Below, in pieces: positions 34,284-42,661 of a DNA stretch of 64,000 bases. The position numbers and the translations under genes are program-made. The notes beneath the pieces are model-generated. The model had not been told where the DNA came from and did no database searches. It worked only from the letters and a program-made list of their open reading frames with translations. The first letter of the stretch is position 1; the number at the start of each line of letters is the position of its first letter. The DNA is from Hyunsoonleella jejuensis. GTDB lineage: Bacteria; Bacteroidota; Bacteroidia; Flavobacteriales; Flavobacteriaceae. The stretch lies in the NCBI RefSeq assembly GCF_900111025.1, contig NZ_FOFN01000002.1:186001-250000 (forward strand). The letters are read 5' to 3'.

Positions 34284-35348
34284 ATGAGTACTATAATCAA
34301 CGACATTGAGATTATAAAAACGAAATCCAGCAAAATAAATGCCGTGGATTTTGACGATTTGAAGTTTGGGAGTGTATTTTCAGACCACATGCTCGTATGC
34401 GATTATAAAGATGGTAAATGGCATAAGCCTAAAATTATGCCTTACGCACCATTAACTTTAGATCCATCGGCTAAGATTTTCCACTACGGACAATCTATTT
34501 TTGAAGGTATGAAAGCTTACAAAGATGATGCTGACAATGTCTGGTTGTTTAGACCTGAGGATAACTGTAAACGTTTAAATATATCAGCGAAACGTTTGGC
34601 AATTCCAGAGTTACCTGAAGCATATTTTATGGAAGGTTTAGTTGCATTATTACAATTAGATAAAGATTGGATTCCAACAAAAGATGGAAGCTCGCTATAT
34701 ATTCGTCCGTTTATGTTTGCGTCAGGGCAAGGGTTTCATGCCTCTCCTGCCGACGAATACAAGTTTATTATTTGTACAGCGCCTTCAGGTTCTTATTTTT
34801 CAGGAGAAGTAAAGGTTTTAATTGAAGAAAAATATTCAAGGTCTGCAGATGGTGGTGTTGGTTTTGCTAAGGCTGGTGGAAATTATGCGGGTCAGTTTTA
34901 CCCAACACAACTAGCAAAGGAAAAGGGTTACCAGCAAGTCATCTGGACAGACGACCATAAACACGAATATATAGAAGAGGCTGGTGCGATGAACATTTTT
35001 GTTCGTATAGGTGATACGTTAATTACTGGACCAACAAGCGATAGAATTTTGGACGGAATTACACGTAAAAGTATTATACAGCTAGCTGAAAGTGAAAATA
35101 TTCCTGTAGAAGTTAGAAAGTTAACGGTATCTGAAGTTGTTGATGCCGCTAAAAATGGTTCATTAAAAGAAATGTTTGGTGCAGGTACTGCTGCCGTAAT
35201 TTCGCCTATTTCTGGTTTTGGTTATAAAGGTGTAGATTACGACTTACCTAAGCTAGAAAGTACTTATGCGGAATATTTAAAGAAACGTATTACGGATATT
35301 CAAACTAATAAAGCTGAAGATCCATTTGGATGGAGATATAAGGTATAA
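34284..35348 (+). CDS. ilvE: Branched-chain amino acid aminotransferase
   Basis: PLP fold-type IV transaminase that interconverts Leu, Ile or Val with their 2-oxo acids. Seen: FHYGQSIFEGMKAYKDDADNVWLFRPEDN near residues 70-98, LYIRPFMFASG, KAGGNYAGQFYPTQLAKEKGYQQVIWTD with the PLP Lys in the KAGGNY context, and EEAGAMNIFV, followed by TSDRILDGITRKSI. The 354-aa length fits the eukaryote-like IlvE group II. It stands alone with its own promoter and a strong terminator, so it is probably monocistronic. Confidence 0.95.
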   Translation: MSTIINDIEIIKTKSSKINAVDFDDLKFGSVFSDHMLVCDYKDGKWHKPKIMPYAPLTLDPSAKIFHYGQSIFEGMKAYKDDADNVWLFRPEDNCKRLNISAKRLAIPELPEAYFMEGLVALLQLDKDWIPTKDGSSLYIRPFMFASGQGFHASPADEYKFIICTAPSGSYFSGEVKVLIEEKYSRSADGGVGFAKAGGNYAGQFYPTQLAKEKGYQQVIWTDDHKHEYIEEAGAMNIFVRIGDTLITGPTSDRILDGITRKSIIQLAESENIPVEVRKLTVSEVVDAAKNGSLKEMFGAGTAAVISPISGFGYKGVDYDLPKLESTYAEYLKKRITDIQTNKAEDPFGWRYKV

Positions 35349-35394
35349 CAGCCCTCTCCTATCCTCTCCCAAAGGAAGAGTGATACTCAAACTT
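35349..35394. repeat. C/T-rich palindromic repeat, copy R1
   Basis: It starts AGCCCTCTCCTATCC, has a palindromic centre TCTCCCAAAGGAAGA and ends GATACTCAAACTT, starting right at the ilvE stop codon. Copies at 61997-62045 and 62104-62146 share the same order of blocks. Confidence 0.6.
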
Positions 35395-35400
35395 ATAAAA

Positions 35401-35430
35401 AAGAGGAGCAAATTGCTCCTCTTTTTTTTT
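35401..35430. terminator. Bidirectional terminator between ilvE and the MazG-like gene
   Basis: An 11-bp arm AAGAGGAGCAA and its complement with a minimal centre are flanked by T-runs on both strands. It serves the two convergent genes. Confidence 0.85.
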
Positions 35431-35446
35431 ATTCTAAATGACAAAG

Positions 35447-35833
35447 TTATTTCTCTAAAATAGCTTTAATATTTGGCTTGAAATAATTTGGACCTTTAAG
35501 GACTTTACCGTCCTCACGGTAAATAGGTTGTCCGTCTTCCCCAAGTTTACTCATGTTACTGCGTTGAATTTCATCAAACACTTCTTCTATTTTATGTTGC
35601 AATCCGTGCTCTATGATAGTACCGCACAGTATATAAAGCATATCACCTAAAGCATCAGCAACCTCTACCAAATCATTATTATTTGCAGCATCAAAATACT
35701 CTTCGTTTTCCTCTCGCATCAATTTATAGCGTAGTACATTTTTTGCTAATCCTAAATCTGCTTTTGGTGTTTCCCTATGTCCTATTTTAAAAGCTGCATG
35801 AAATGCTTTTACCGCTTCAATTTTGTTTTTCAT
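35447..35833 (-). CDS. MazG-like nucleoside triphosphate pyrophosphohydrolase
   Basis: All-alpha NTP-PPase fold of the MazG/HisE type. The metal-binding carboxylates are seen in MREENEEYFDAANNNDLVEVADALGDMLYILCG (EExxE plus ExxD pattern, residues about 35-67). The C-terminal NMSKLGEDGQPIYREDGKVLKGPNYFKP is typical of this group of small phosphoribosyl-ATP-pyrophosphohydrolase-like enzymes. It probably cleaves non-canonical or excess dNTPs; the substrate is not known. 128 aa. Divergent from the small membrane protein at 35872. Confidence 0.85.
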   Translation of the reverse strand: MKNKIEAVKAFHAAFKIGHRETPKADLGLAKNVLRYKLMREENEEYFDAANNNDLVEVADALGDMLYILCGTIIEHGLQHKIEEVFDEIQRSNMSKLGEDGQPIYREDGKVLKGPNYFKPNIKAILEK

Positions 35834-35848
35834 CTGTTGTATTTTACT

Positions 35849-35856
35849 TAAATTTG
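35849..35856 (+). promoter_or_regulatory. -7 box of the small membrane protein gene
   Basis: TAAATTTG matches the consensus and lies 15 nt before the ATG at 35872. Confidence 0.45.
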
Positions 35857-35871
35857 CATAAAAGTAAATAT

Positions 35872-36057
35872 ATGTTCAGTAACGGTCAAATCATTTTCGG
35901 AATTATATTTTTTGTGGTCTTTGCCATTATTATTGGTTTCACTTACCGCAAGGATTTAAAGTTACATAAACGTTTTTACGCTGGTAGCATTTGGATACTT
36001 ATCGCCTTTATTTCGTTTATTTTATTTATTGCCGCTATCAAGTTTTTGTTTAAATAA
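35872..36057 (+). CDS. Small two-helix membrane protein (61 aa), unknown function
   Basis: Two hydrophobic helices, IIFGIIFFVVFAIIIGFTY (about 7-25) and SIWILIAFISFILFIAAIKF (about 39-58), are joined by a basic loop RKDLKLHKRFYAG, which places the loop in the cytoplasm. A promoter-like TAAATTTG lies just upstream and supports the ATG at 35872 rather than the open frame before it. No family recognised beyond similar small flavobacterial proteins. Confidence 0.65.
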   Translation: MFSNGQIIFGIIFFVVFAIIIGFTYRKDLKLHKRFYAGSIWILIAFISFILFIAAIKFLFK

Positions 36058-36207
36058 ACTCCATCTTACTGGGAATTTCTTCTGCTCACTTGTTATATAA
36101 CAAAAGAGAATTGTGATTTTTTCTAGTATTTATTAAAATATAGAATGATTTCACGCAACCTTTTTTAAAAAATTACATCCTAATAATAACATCAGCAGCA
36201 AATCAAC

Positions 36208-36294
36208 ATGAAGATATTACTAATAATTAGCTTACTCATTGTTGTGAACTTAATACTTTTAGCTTTTAGTGTTAATAAAAAAACAGAACCTTAA
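36208..36294 (+). CDS. Possible 28-aa single-helix membrane peptide
   Basis: ATG at 36208 opens 28 codons reading MKILLIISLLIVVNLILLAF and then SVNKKTEP: one membrane helix with a basic end. Its stop codon lies in the first arm of the terminator at 36279-36311, which gives a complete gene-terminator unit. No clear promoter or homologue is known to me, so it may be a chance ORF. Confidence 0.35.
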   Translation: MKILLIISLLIVVNLILLAFSVNKKTEP

Positions 36295-36311
36295 TTTAGG
36301 TTCTGTTTTTT
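36279..36311. terminator. Bidirectional terminator before the M49 peptidase 3' end
   Basis: AAAAACAGAACCT / AGGTTCTGTTTTT stem with T-runs on both strands, 21 nt from the peptidase stop codon. Confidence 0.85.
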
Positions 36312-36331
36312 GATTTTATAGCGGTTAAATC

Positions 36332-38365
36332 TTAATTCACTTCTGGCAAATAGCTGTAGTTTTCACTGTAGTTTAGCATTTGTTCAGCAAATGTTTTAGG
36401 TTGCTCAATACGAATTGTAGTAATTTCACCATTTTCATTATCTGCTTCCAAAATAGGGTTTACAAAACCACTATAGGGCGCAGAGGTAAACTGCTTGTTA
36501 CGTTCTAGAACTTCTGCATGAATTTCTTGATCTACTTTTACACCGTAAGTCTCAACCAATGCTTCAACAGCTGCATAATCACCTTCCGATTTGATACGCT
36601 GTGTCTCGCGTAACAATTGTCCAAATAGATTGTGTAACTTATCGTAGTCCTTAATATTAAAATAGGTTTTACCATCCTTGGTTACCTTTTCAATAACATT
36701 ATCTTTTTGTCCTTTTTCAAACACCCAAGCAGATACCCATTGTCTATTTCGCATGTGTGCTTCTTCAACATCATCGCCTAAATTTAGTCTTATCAATTGA
36801 GTCATTAAGCCATTTCTTATGTAACCATCATAAGCTGCCATTCCAACCTTTTTCCAATCGTCAACTAAACCTAGTTCCTGTAATTTAGGATTATACAAGT
36901 AATAGAGCCCCACTAAATCTGCACGACCTTCCTCTAAAGTTGAGGCATAATTTTTTAATGTTTCTTTGGTCTCTCCTACTCCAGGATTTAACTGTCCAGA
37001 AGCGTGACCAATAACCTCATGTAAAGCTGTATGCAATTTATCTGCCAATTGACCATATTTCTTTTCTAATTCATACTCTTCTTCATCATGCACAAACTCC
37101 TTTAAACGTCCTGTGCTTCCGGCATTATTATAAGCGTTAATAATATTTCCAAGGGAAACAGATTTACTACCTACTGCGGCACGAATCCAGTTGGCATTTG
37201 GTAAATTAACGCCTATTGGCGTACTTGGAGATGCATCACCAGCTTCTCCAGCCACGTTTACAACTTTGTACGTTACACCAACAACATTTTTCTTTTTGTG
37301 CTCATCCATCAATGTTGAATTATCCTCAAACCACTGTGCGTTATCCGATAACACTTTCATTTTTTGGGACATGTCAAAATCATTAATCTGTACGATGGTT
37401 TCGTAAGAGCCTCTATATCCAAGCGGATCATTATATACTTCAATAAAAGAGTTTATATAGTCAATATTACCCTTAGTAGCAGCAGTCCAAGCTACGTTAT
37501 AATCATCCCAAGTTTGTAGATCTCCTGTTTTGTAATAATCTATCAACAAACCAAGCGCATCACCTTGTGCCTTGTTTTCGGCAACACCTTCTGCCAATTC
37601 CAGCCATTTAATGATTTCGTCTATGGCTTCACCATACAACCCACCAGATTTATATACACGTTCTTTTAAAACACCATTTTCTTTAACCAATTTGGAGTTT
37701 AGGCCAAAAGACAAAGGCTTCTTTGGATTTGGTGATTTTTTCTGCTTGTAGTAATTAATAACATCAGCATTCGTAACATTTGGTCCATAAAAATTTACCG
37801 CAGATAAGGCTACGTTATCCACCCCTTTCGCTTGATTTACTTTTTTAGCGTCTTTGTCATTAAAGATCACATCGAAAGGTTCACCTTCTAACGTTGTATT
37901 TGTTGCTACTAATAACTCATTTAAATACTCTGCAGAAAATCCTGGTTTCAGCTTGTCATTCGAGTAATGGTGATGAATGCCATTACTAAACCACACACGC
38001 TTTAAATAGGTTTCGAAAGCAGCCCAATCTTCTGATATTTTATCGCCATTATAGTTTTTATAAATGTTCTCTAAAGCATTTCTGATTTTAAGGTTATGAC
38101 GATAATTTTGGTCCCACATGATATCACGACCAGCTAATCCAGCTTGCGTTAAATAATACACCAATTTTTGCTCTTTTAAGCTTAATTGTTCCCAACCAGG
38201 AATTTGGTAACGCAATATTTTAATATCGGCAAATTGCTCTACATTGTAATCGAAATCTTTGGTGACTTCAGTGTCGCTATTAATTACCTTAGTAGCTGTT
38301 TTGTCATTTCCGCAAGACAAAACCAGTAATGCTACCATAAACAGTAGTAAAGATTTTAGTTTCAT
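36332..38365 (-). CDS. Dipeptidyl-peptidase III-like zinc peptidase (family M49), lipoprotein
   Basis: The lipobox LSCG ends the signal near residue 18. The zinc site is the M49 form HEVIGH (in TALHEVIGHASGQLNPG), with the third ligand region EEGRADLVGLYYLYNP downstream. The domain between contains GVNLPNANWIRAAVGSKSVSLGNI and the YGPNVTNADVINYY stretch typical of bacterial DPP III. It would remove dipeptides from peptide N-termini in the periplasm. The open frame extends to 38407, but the ATG at 38365 starts directly at the signal peptide (677 aa). Confidence 0.9.
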   Translation of the reverse strand: MKLKSLLLFMVALLVLSCGNDKTATKVINSDTEVTKDFDYNVEQFADIKILRYQIPGWEQLSLKEQKLVYYLTQAGLAGRDIMWDQNYRHNLKIRNALENIYKNYNGDKISEDWAAFETYLKRVWFSNGIHHHYSNDKLKPGFSAEYLNELLVATNTTLEGEPFDVIFNDKDAKKVNQAKGVDNVALSAVNFYGPNVTNADVINYYKQKKSPNPKKPLSFGLNSKLVKENGVLKERVYKSGGLYGEAIDEIIKWLELAEGVAENKAQGDALGLLIDYYKTGDLQTWDDYNVAWTAATKGNIDYINSFIEVYNDPLGYRGSYETIVQINDFDMSQKMKVLSDNAQWFEDNSTLMDEHKKKNVVGVTYKVVNVAGEAGDASPSTPIGVNLPNANWIRAAVGSKSVSLGNIINAYNNAGSTGRLKEFVHDEEEYELEKKYGQLADKLHTALHEVIGHASGQLNPGVGETKETLKNYASTLEEGRADLVGLYYLYNPKLQELGLVDDWKKVGMAAYDGYIRNGLMTQLIRLNLGDDVEEAHMRNRQWVSAWVFEKGQKDNVIEKVTKDGKTYFNIKDYDKLHNLFGQLLRETQRIKSEGDYAAVEALVETYGVKVDQEIHAEVLERNKQFTSAPYSGFVNPILEADNENGEITTIRIEQPKTFAEQMLNYSENYSYLPEVN

Positions 38366-38517
38366 ATAATTATGTTTGTTTTGAATTATTTTCAGAATTT
38401 GAGTCAATTATCCGATTTTGATTATTGATTAAAGTAAAAATTCAATATTTAGTTATTGAAAATCTAATTTTAGGATAACAAATGTAATAATTTATTAATC
38501 GAAATTTTAAAAATAAC

Positions 38518-38525
38518 TATATTTG
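38518..38525 (+). promoter_or_regulatory. -7 box of the SRPBCC-crcB operon
   Basis: TATATTTG matches TAnnTTTG and lies 25 nt before the ATG at 38551. Confidence 0.5.
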
Positions 38526-38550
38526 TTTTAAACAAACTAAACCTATAAAA

Positions 38551-39570
38551 ATGAAAGCATTAAAGTACATTTTCTTTTTGCTACTCATTGGAATAATTGG
38601 GTTGGCAATATATATTGCAGTACAACCAAATTCTTTTGAAGTTACCCGAACTAAAACCATAAATGCACCCGCCCCTGTTGTATATGATAATGTGATTGAT
38701 TATAAAAATTGGGAAGCTTGGTCTTCTTGGGCTGAAGAAGACCCTGACATGACGATAACACTCCCCGAAAAAACCTCAGGGATTGGAGGTTCCTACAAAT
38801 GGGAGGATAAAGATGGTGTTGGCACAATGACAACCATAAAGGCTATTCCTAACGAATCCATACACCAAGAAATGCAATTTGCAGATTTTCCGGGATCTGA
38901 TATAACTTGGAAGTTTATGCCCAATACAGATGGCACTACCGAAACTACATGGACTATTTCTGGTAAAGATTTACCGTTTGCGTTTAAAGCGTTTTCAACG
39001 TTTATGGGAGGCATGGAACAACAAATTGGGCCTCATTATGAACGTAGTTTAGAAAAATTAGACAGTATTTTGGTAGCGGATATGAAAAAATACAGCATTA
39101 CTGTTAATGGTGTTACCGAACACAGTGGTGGATTTTACATTTACAATACCATATCGTGTAAAATTCCTGATATGCCTAAACACATTCAGCAAATGATGCC
39201 AAAATTGGGCGATTATGCCATGAAGCATAATATTAAAATGGCTGGTGCACCGTTTAACTACTATCATAAGTGGGATGAAGTTCATAATACCGTGATGTTC
39301 TCATGCTGTATCCCAACAACCTCGAGAATTATTTCTACAGAACCTGATATTTTAACAGGACAATTAAAATCATTTAAAGCTTTAAAAACAACGCTTACTG
39401 GGAATTATGATAACTTAAAAGAGGCATGGGAAACGGCAATGCAATATATTGCAGACAACGGGCTGCAAACCGATGAAAACGGGCCAATGCTTGAAGCTTA
39501 TACCAACGACCCCATGGAACATCCAAATCCTGCAGATTGGTTAACTGAAATTTATATTGCCTTAAAATAG
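38551..39570 (+). CDS. Membrane-anchored SRPBCC / GyrI-like effector-binding protein
   Basis: One N-terminal membrane helix (FFLLLIGIIGLAIYIAVQP, about 8-26) is followed by a Polyketide_cyc2/SRPBCC domain (about 30-175; TINAPAPVVYDNVIDYKNWEAWSSW, ETTWTISGKDLPFAFKAF). A C-terminal GyrI/AraC-effector-like domain (about 180-339) ends DEVHNTVMFSCCIPTT ... LTEIYIALK. This two-domain lipid- or small-molecule-binding layout is common in Bacteroidota. The ligand is unknown. crcB starts 3 nt after its stop, so they share a transcript. Confidence 0.8.
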   Translation: MKALKYIFFLLLIGIIGLAIYIAVQPNSFEVTRTKTINAPAPVVYDNVIDYKNWEAWSSWAEEDPDMTITLPEKTSGIGGSYKWEDKDGVGTMTTIKAIPNESIHQEMQFADFPGSDITWKFMPNTDGTTETTWTISGKDLPFAFKAFSTFMGGMEQQIGPHYERSLEKLDSILVADMKKYSITVNGVTEHSGGFYIYNTISCKIPDMPKHIQQMMPKLGDYAMKHNIKMAGAPFNYYHKWDEVHNTVMFSCCIPTTSRIISTEPDILTGQLKSFKALKTTLTGNYDNLKEAWETAMQYIADNGLQTDENGPMLEAYTNDPMEHPNPADWLTEIYIALK

Positions 39571-39573
39571 CTT

Positions 39574-39939
39574 ATGAAGCAATTGTTGTTTGTGTTTTTA
39601 GGAGGTGGCATTGGAAGTGTGCTGCGTTATGTTATTGGTAAGTATTTAAATAGTACAGAGAGTGGTATACCGTACGGAACATTTTTAGCTAATATTTTAG
39701 GTAGTTTACTTATTGGGATTATTTTGGGATTAGCTGCTAAAAACGATTCGTTAACCCAAAACCAAACCTTACTTTTAGCCACTGGCTTTTGTGGTGGTTT
39801 CACTACATTCTCTACGTTTGCTTATGAAAACCACGTGTTTTTAAGATCTGGAGATTTTACAAGTTTTGCTATATATACTATTGCGAGTTTTATTGTAGGT
39901 TTTTTGGCGGTTTTTGCGGGGATGTATCTGGTGGAGTAA
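39574..39939 (+). CDS. crcB: Fluoride channel CrcB/FluC
   Basis: Small four-helix dual-topology fluoride exporter of the inner membrane. Seen: GGGIGSVLRYVIGKYL at the N-terminus, YGTFLANILGSLLIG with the conserved Asn, and GFCGGFTTFSTFAYE with the Phe-box and sodium-site region. The 121-aa length is normal. No fluoride riboswitch was recognised upstream; it depends on the promoter of the SRPBCC gene. Confidence 0.94.
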   Translation: MKQLLFVFLGGGIGSVLRYVIGKYLNSTESGIPYGTFLANILGSLLIGIILGLAAKNDSLTQNQTLLLATGFCGGFTTFSTFAYENHVFLRSGDFTSFAIYTIASFIVGFLAVFAGMYLVE

Positions 39940-40056
39940 AGTTTGATTAAGTCTTAAACGCATTAATTATCCTGAAAAAAGCTTAACTTAGAATCTATTA
40001 ATATTTAGAACTAGCTATATCTAGCTAGCCCACAAACAAACTAATTTATCTATTCC

Positions 40057-41082
40057 ATGAAAACCATGAAAAAGCTAATTTCACTTTTATCATTTGTAAT
40101 AATAGCAGTTTGTCTTATCAGTTTAAACAAAACCAATGAAACGACCAAGTTTTTAGATACCCTCGATGAAAATCAGTTAAGCCAAGTACTAATGCCATTT
40201 GATGACGCCTCTAGAAAAAAATGGCATTATTTACCTGCTGCATCATGGCCAAGAAAAGGTTTAAAAATTGGTGAATTAAACGATATCCAAAAAAAAGCAT
40301 TTTCTAATATGCTCAAATCCTTCCTAAGCAAGTCTGGTTATGAAAAAACTCAGGACATTATAGCGTTAGAAAATGTTTTGGTAGAATTAGGCGGCGATCC
40401 CGCTTATAGGAATACTGGGGCTTATTTTTTCTCTGTTTATGGCAATCCTAAAACAGATAATTTATGGGCATGGTCTTTTGAAGGGCATCATTTATCATTA
40501 AATTTTACAGTAGCGAATGGAACCTTAGCAACAACTCCACGGTTTTTCGGAGCCAACCCTGGAACTATTCCAAAAGGGAAAAGAAAGGGTGAACGAGTGC
40601 TTGGAAAAGAAGAAGATTTAGCTTTTGAACTTTTAAATACACTTACAGACAGTCAAAAAAATGAGGTGATTTTTGAAAACGTTGCTTTTCCGGATGTTTT
40701 AACTCGTAATGAGACTGAAGTAAAGCCTTTGGAGCCTTTCGGAATTGAGGCAAACAAATTGGATTCAAGACAAAAAGATTTATTGCGAGATATACTGAGA
40801 TTGTATTTAAGTTCAATTCCTAAAGATTTAGCTGTAGCACGTGAACAAAAAATTAATAAAGAAGAGTTTGAATATATCAAGTTTGCTTGGGCCGGTGCAC
40901 AAGTTAAAGGCATTGGACATTATTATAGAATTCAAGGAAAATCATTTTTAATTGAATTCGATAATACGCAAAGTGGCGCAAATCATATTCATACGGTGTG
41001 GCGAGATTTTGATGGCGATTTTGGGAAAGATTTAATAAGAGCGCATTATCATAATGCTGAGCACCATCACAAAAAAAAATAG
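40057..41082 (+). CDS. DUF3500-like secreted protein
   Basis: A signal or anchor helix (residues 5-22) precedes about 310 residues matching the DUF3500 pattern: LMPFDDASRKKWHYLPAASW, YFFSVYGNPKTDNLWAWSFEGHHLSLNFT, PRFFGANPGTIP and a C-terminal IEFDNTQSGANHIHTVWRDFDGDFG. His-rich ends (HYHNAEHHHKKK) and GHHLSLN suggest metal binding. The function of the family is unknown to me. It starts at ATG 40057; a second ATG at 40066 is equally possible. Confidence 0.8.
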   Translation: MKTMKKLISLLSFVIIAVCLISLNKTNETTKFLDTLDENQLSQVLMPFDDASRKKWHYLPAASWPRKGLKIGELNDIQKKAFSNMLKSFLSKSGYEKTQDIIALENVLVELGGDPAYRNTGAYFFSVYGNPKTDNLWAWSFEGHHLSLNFTVANGTLATTPRFFGANPGTIPKGKRKGERVLGKEEDLAFELLNTLTDSQKNEVIFENVAFPDVLTRNETEVKPLEPFGIEANKLDSRQKDLLRDILRLYLSSIPKDLAVAREQKINKEEFEYIKFAWAGAQVKGIGHYYRIQGKSFLIEFDNTQSGANHIHTVWRDFDGDFGKDLIRAHYHNAEHHHKKK

Positions 41083-41105
41083 AGTTTATAAACTATTCCA
41101 ATAAA

Positions 41106-41717
41106 TTAATGTTTCTCAAAATCCCTAACACCTGCCTCTACTCTAGTTTTTAAATAGTTTTGTCGTGGCACGATTGGGCAAGAATATTTATCGTTATACG
41201 CACAATACGGGTTGTAGGCGCGATTAAAATCAATGGTTAATGCGTTGCCTTTTGGCATTTTGGTATCTATATAGCGTCCGCCGCCGTAGCTTTCTAGTCC
41301 GTTAGTTTCATCTAAAAATGGCAGAAAAAGGAATGGTTCATAATCTTCCTCTGCCTTATAATCAAGATTTTCAAATACATCCAAGGTAAAGGTCTCTCCT
41401 TTTAACTGGAATGTGACTTCGCCATATTTTATATACATTGGTCTGCGGTCGGTAGTGGTTTTCATTTCAAAAGGTTGCTCTTCTGGCGTTCTTTTAAAAC
41501 GAGCATCGACTACATACGCTGAGTCGAACTTAAAGAAGTCTAAACCTTCAAAATTCTTTCTGTCTTTTTTCTTTAATGGGGATGTGGATGCATCTTTAAA
41601 AAAGGCGTTAAGTTCTTTTTGAAATTCGGTGTCTCCCTGTATGGGTCGTTTTTTTTGCGAGCAACTGCTACAGAATAAAGTCAATCCAAACATTAATAAT
41701 ATTAGGGCTTTGCTCAT
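41106..41717 (-). CDS. DUF1684-like lipoprotein
   Basis: The lipobox FCSSC ends the signal near residue 19. A DUF1684 domain follows: FGLDFFKFD-like start region EGLDFFKFDSAYVVDARF, then YGEVTFQLKGETFTLDVF, EDYEPFLFLPFLDETNG, YGGGRYIDTKMPKGNALTIDFNRAYNPYCAYN and CPIVPRQN, with a possible Cys pair. Function unknown. The frame runs on to 41858, but that extension is the translation of modular repeat copy B, so the ATG at 41717 is taken (203 aa). Confidence 0.85.
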   Translation of the reverse strand: MSKALILLMFGLTLFCSSCSQKKRPIQGDTEFQKELNAFFKDASTSPLKKKDRKNFEGLDFFKFDSAYVVDARFKRTPEEQPFEMKTTTDRRPMYIKYGEVTFQLKGETFTLDVFENLDYKAEEDYEPFLFLPFLDETNGLESYGGGRYIDTKMPKGNALTIDFNRAYNPYCAYNDKYSCPIVPRQNYLKTRVEAGVRDFEKH

Positions 41718-41734
41718 TGCTGGCTGGTATGCCC

Positions 41735-41822
41735 GCGTTAGGGATTGCAGCAAGCTACCGTGTAGCGCGGAAAGCCCGACCCCGCGCTTTGAGAGCCACA
41801 GCGAACGTGCGGGGTAACGCCC
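41735..41822. repeat. Modular repeat, copy B (88 bp)
   Basis: It begins GCGTTAGGGATTGCAGC, has a GCTAC / GTAGC hairpin, then GAAAGCCCGACCCCG, a second long imperfect hairpin and the end GGGGTAACGCCC. It lies 17 bp upstream of the DUF1684 start and creates a false N-terminal extension of that reading frame. Confidence 0.75.
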
Positions 41823-41857
41823 AAATAATTTTACCACTAAAATATTTCCTGTTTCCA

Positions 41858-42385
41858 TTAATTTCCTGGATTAAATGATGGATTTAGGTTTGTATTATAG
41901 TTCTGTAGTAAATCGCTAGAAAATGCATTGAAGGTATCCTCATCAGCAAAGGATTTAATCTTTTCTGGATTAAAATTGCCTTGTAGATAATAGGCAGTGG
42001 TTTCGGATGCTGAACTATTGAAAATAATAACATCTGTAACGACTGCTCCGGCTTCGCGAACTGAAATAATTCTTGTATGGTCTGGATCATTTTTCCTGTA
42101 AACATCTAAATAGCCGCTGTTGGTCACAGCATTCATTTCGGTAATCAAAGTTTGACGTTTTAAAACATTTGTATCCTTAAAGGTGATGTATTTAAAATCA
42201 TAAATATTCCCAATGGCGTGTTTTACTCCTGGTGAAATATTGCTTAAAACGGCTTTCATAAAATTGGGTACTTGAAAAGATGTTGCGCCCAAATCTGACT
42301 TATGATTGTTATAAAAGCCTTGAAAACTACTGCCGCAGGCCGTTAATAAAACACAAAGGCACATTGCTAAAACTGATTGTTTCAT
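41858..42385 (-). CDS. Small lipoprotein, possibly DUF4252-like
   Basis: The lipobox LTAC ends the signal near residue 16. The remainder (175 aa in total) is an alpha/beta domain: ATSFQVPNFMKAVLSNI, YLDVYRKNDPDHTRIISVREAGAVVTDVIIFNSS and YLQGNFNPEKIKSFADE. The last two blocks resemble DUF4252 proteins but the match is from memory and weak. The ATG at 42385 sits at the signal peptide; the frame is open to 42490. Confidence 0.6.
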   Translation of the reverse strand: MKQSVLAMCLCVLLTACGSSFQGFYNNHKSDLGATSFQVPNFMKAVLSNISPGVKHAIGNIYDFKYITFKDTNVLKRQTLITEMNAVTNSGYLDVYRKNDPDHTRIISVREAGAVVTDVIIFNSSASETTAYYLQGNFNPEKIKSFADEDTFNAFSSDLLQNYNTNLNPSFNPGN

Positions 42386-42567
42386 TCTAAAAATTCTTAT
42401 GGTAAAAATACAACTTACAAATATTTTATCTAGATTTGAACTTTCAAATGAAATAAAATGCGTTACAACGTCACAATTTTTAGAAAACAATGGACCTCTT
42501 CTTTAAAGAAAGGAAGACGGATTTATTATGTTTTGTGATGCTATAGATAAACGCTTACAGATATTAT

Positions 42568-42598
42568 AAAAGTCCGACTTCATAAAGTCGGACTTTTT
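42568..42598 (+). terminator. Strong hairpin terminator without an assigned upstream gene
   Basis: A 12-bp arm (AAAGTCCGACTT) with loop CATA and its full complement, then five T, ends 64 nt before the MFS start. No plus-strand gene lies upstream. TAGATTTG at 42431-42438 could start a transcript of about 150 nt that ends here, or the hairpin could attenuate the MFS operon. Confidence 0.7.
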
Positions 42599-42661
42599 GT
42601 TTTTATGAACATTTCAACCTTACAAAAATCAATTTATGTAGAAAAATTACACTTAGAATTA

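Noticed and set aside
39571-39573. Fluoride riboswitch for crcB
   Set aside because: crcB starts 3 nt after the SRPBCC gene, and no riboswitch-like pseudoknot was recognised before that gene either.
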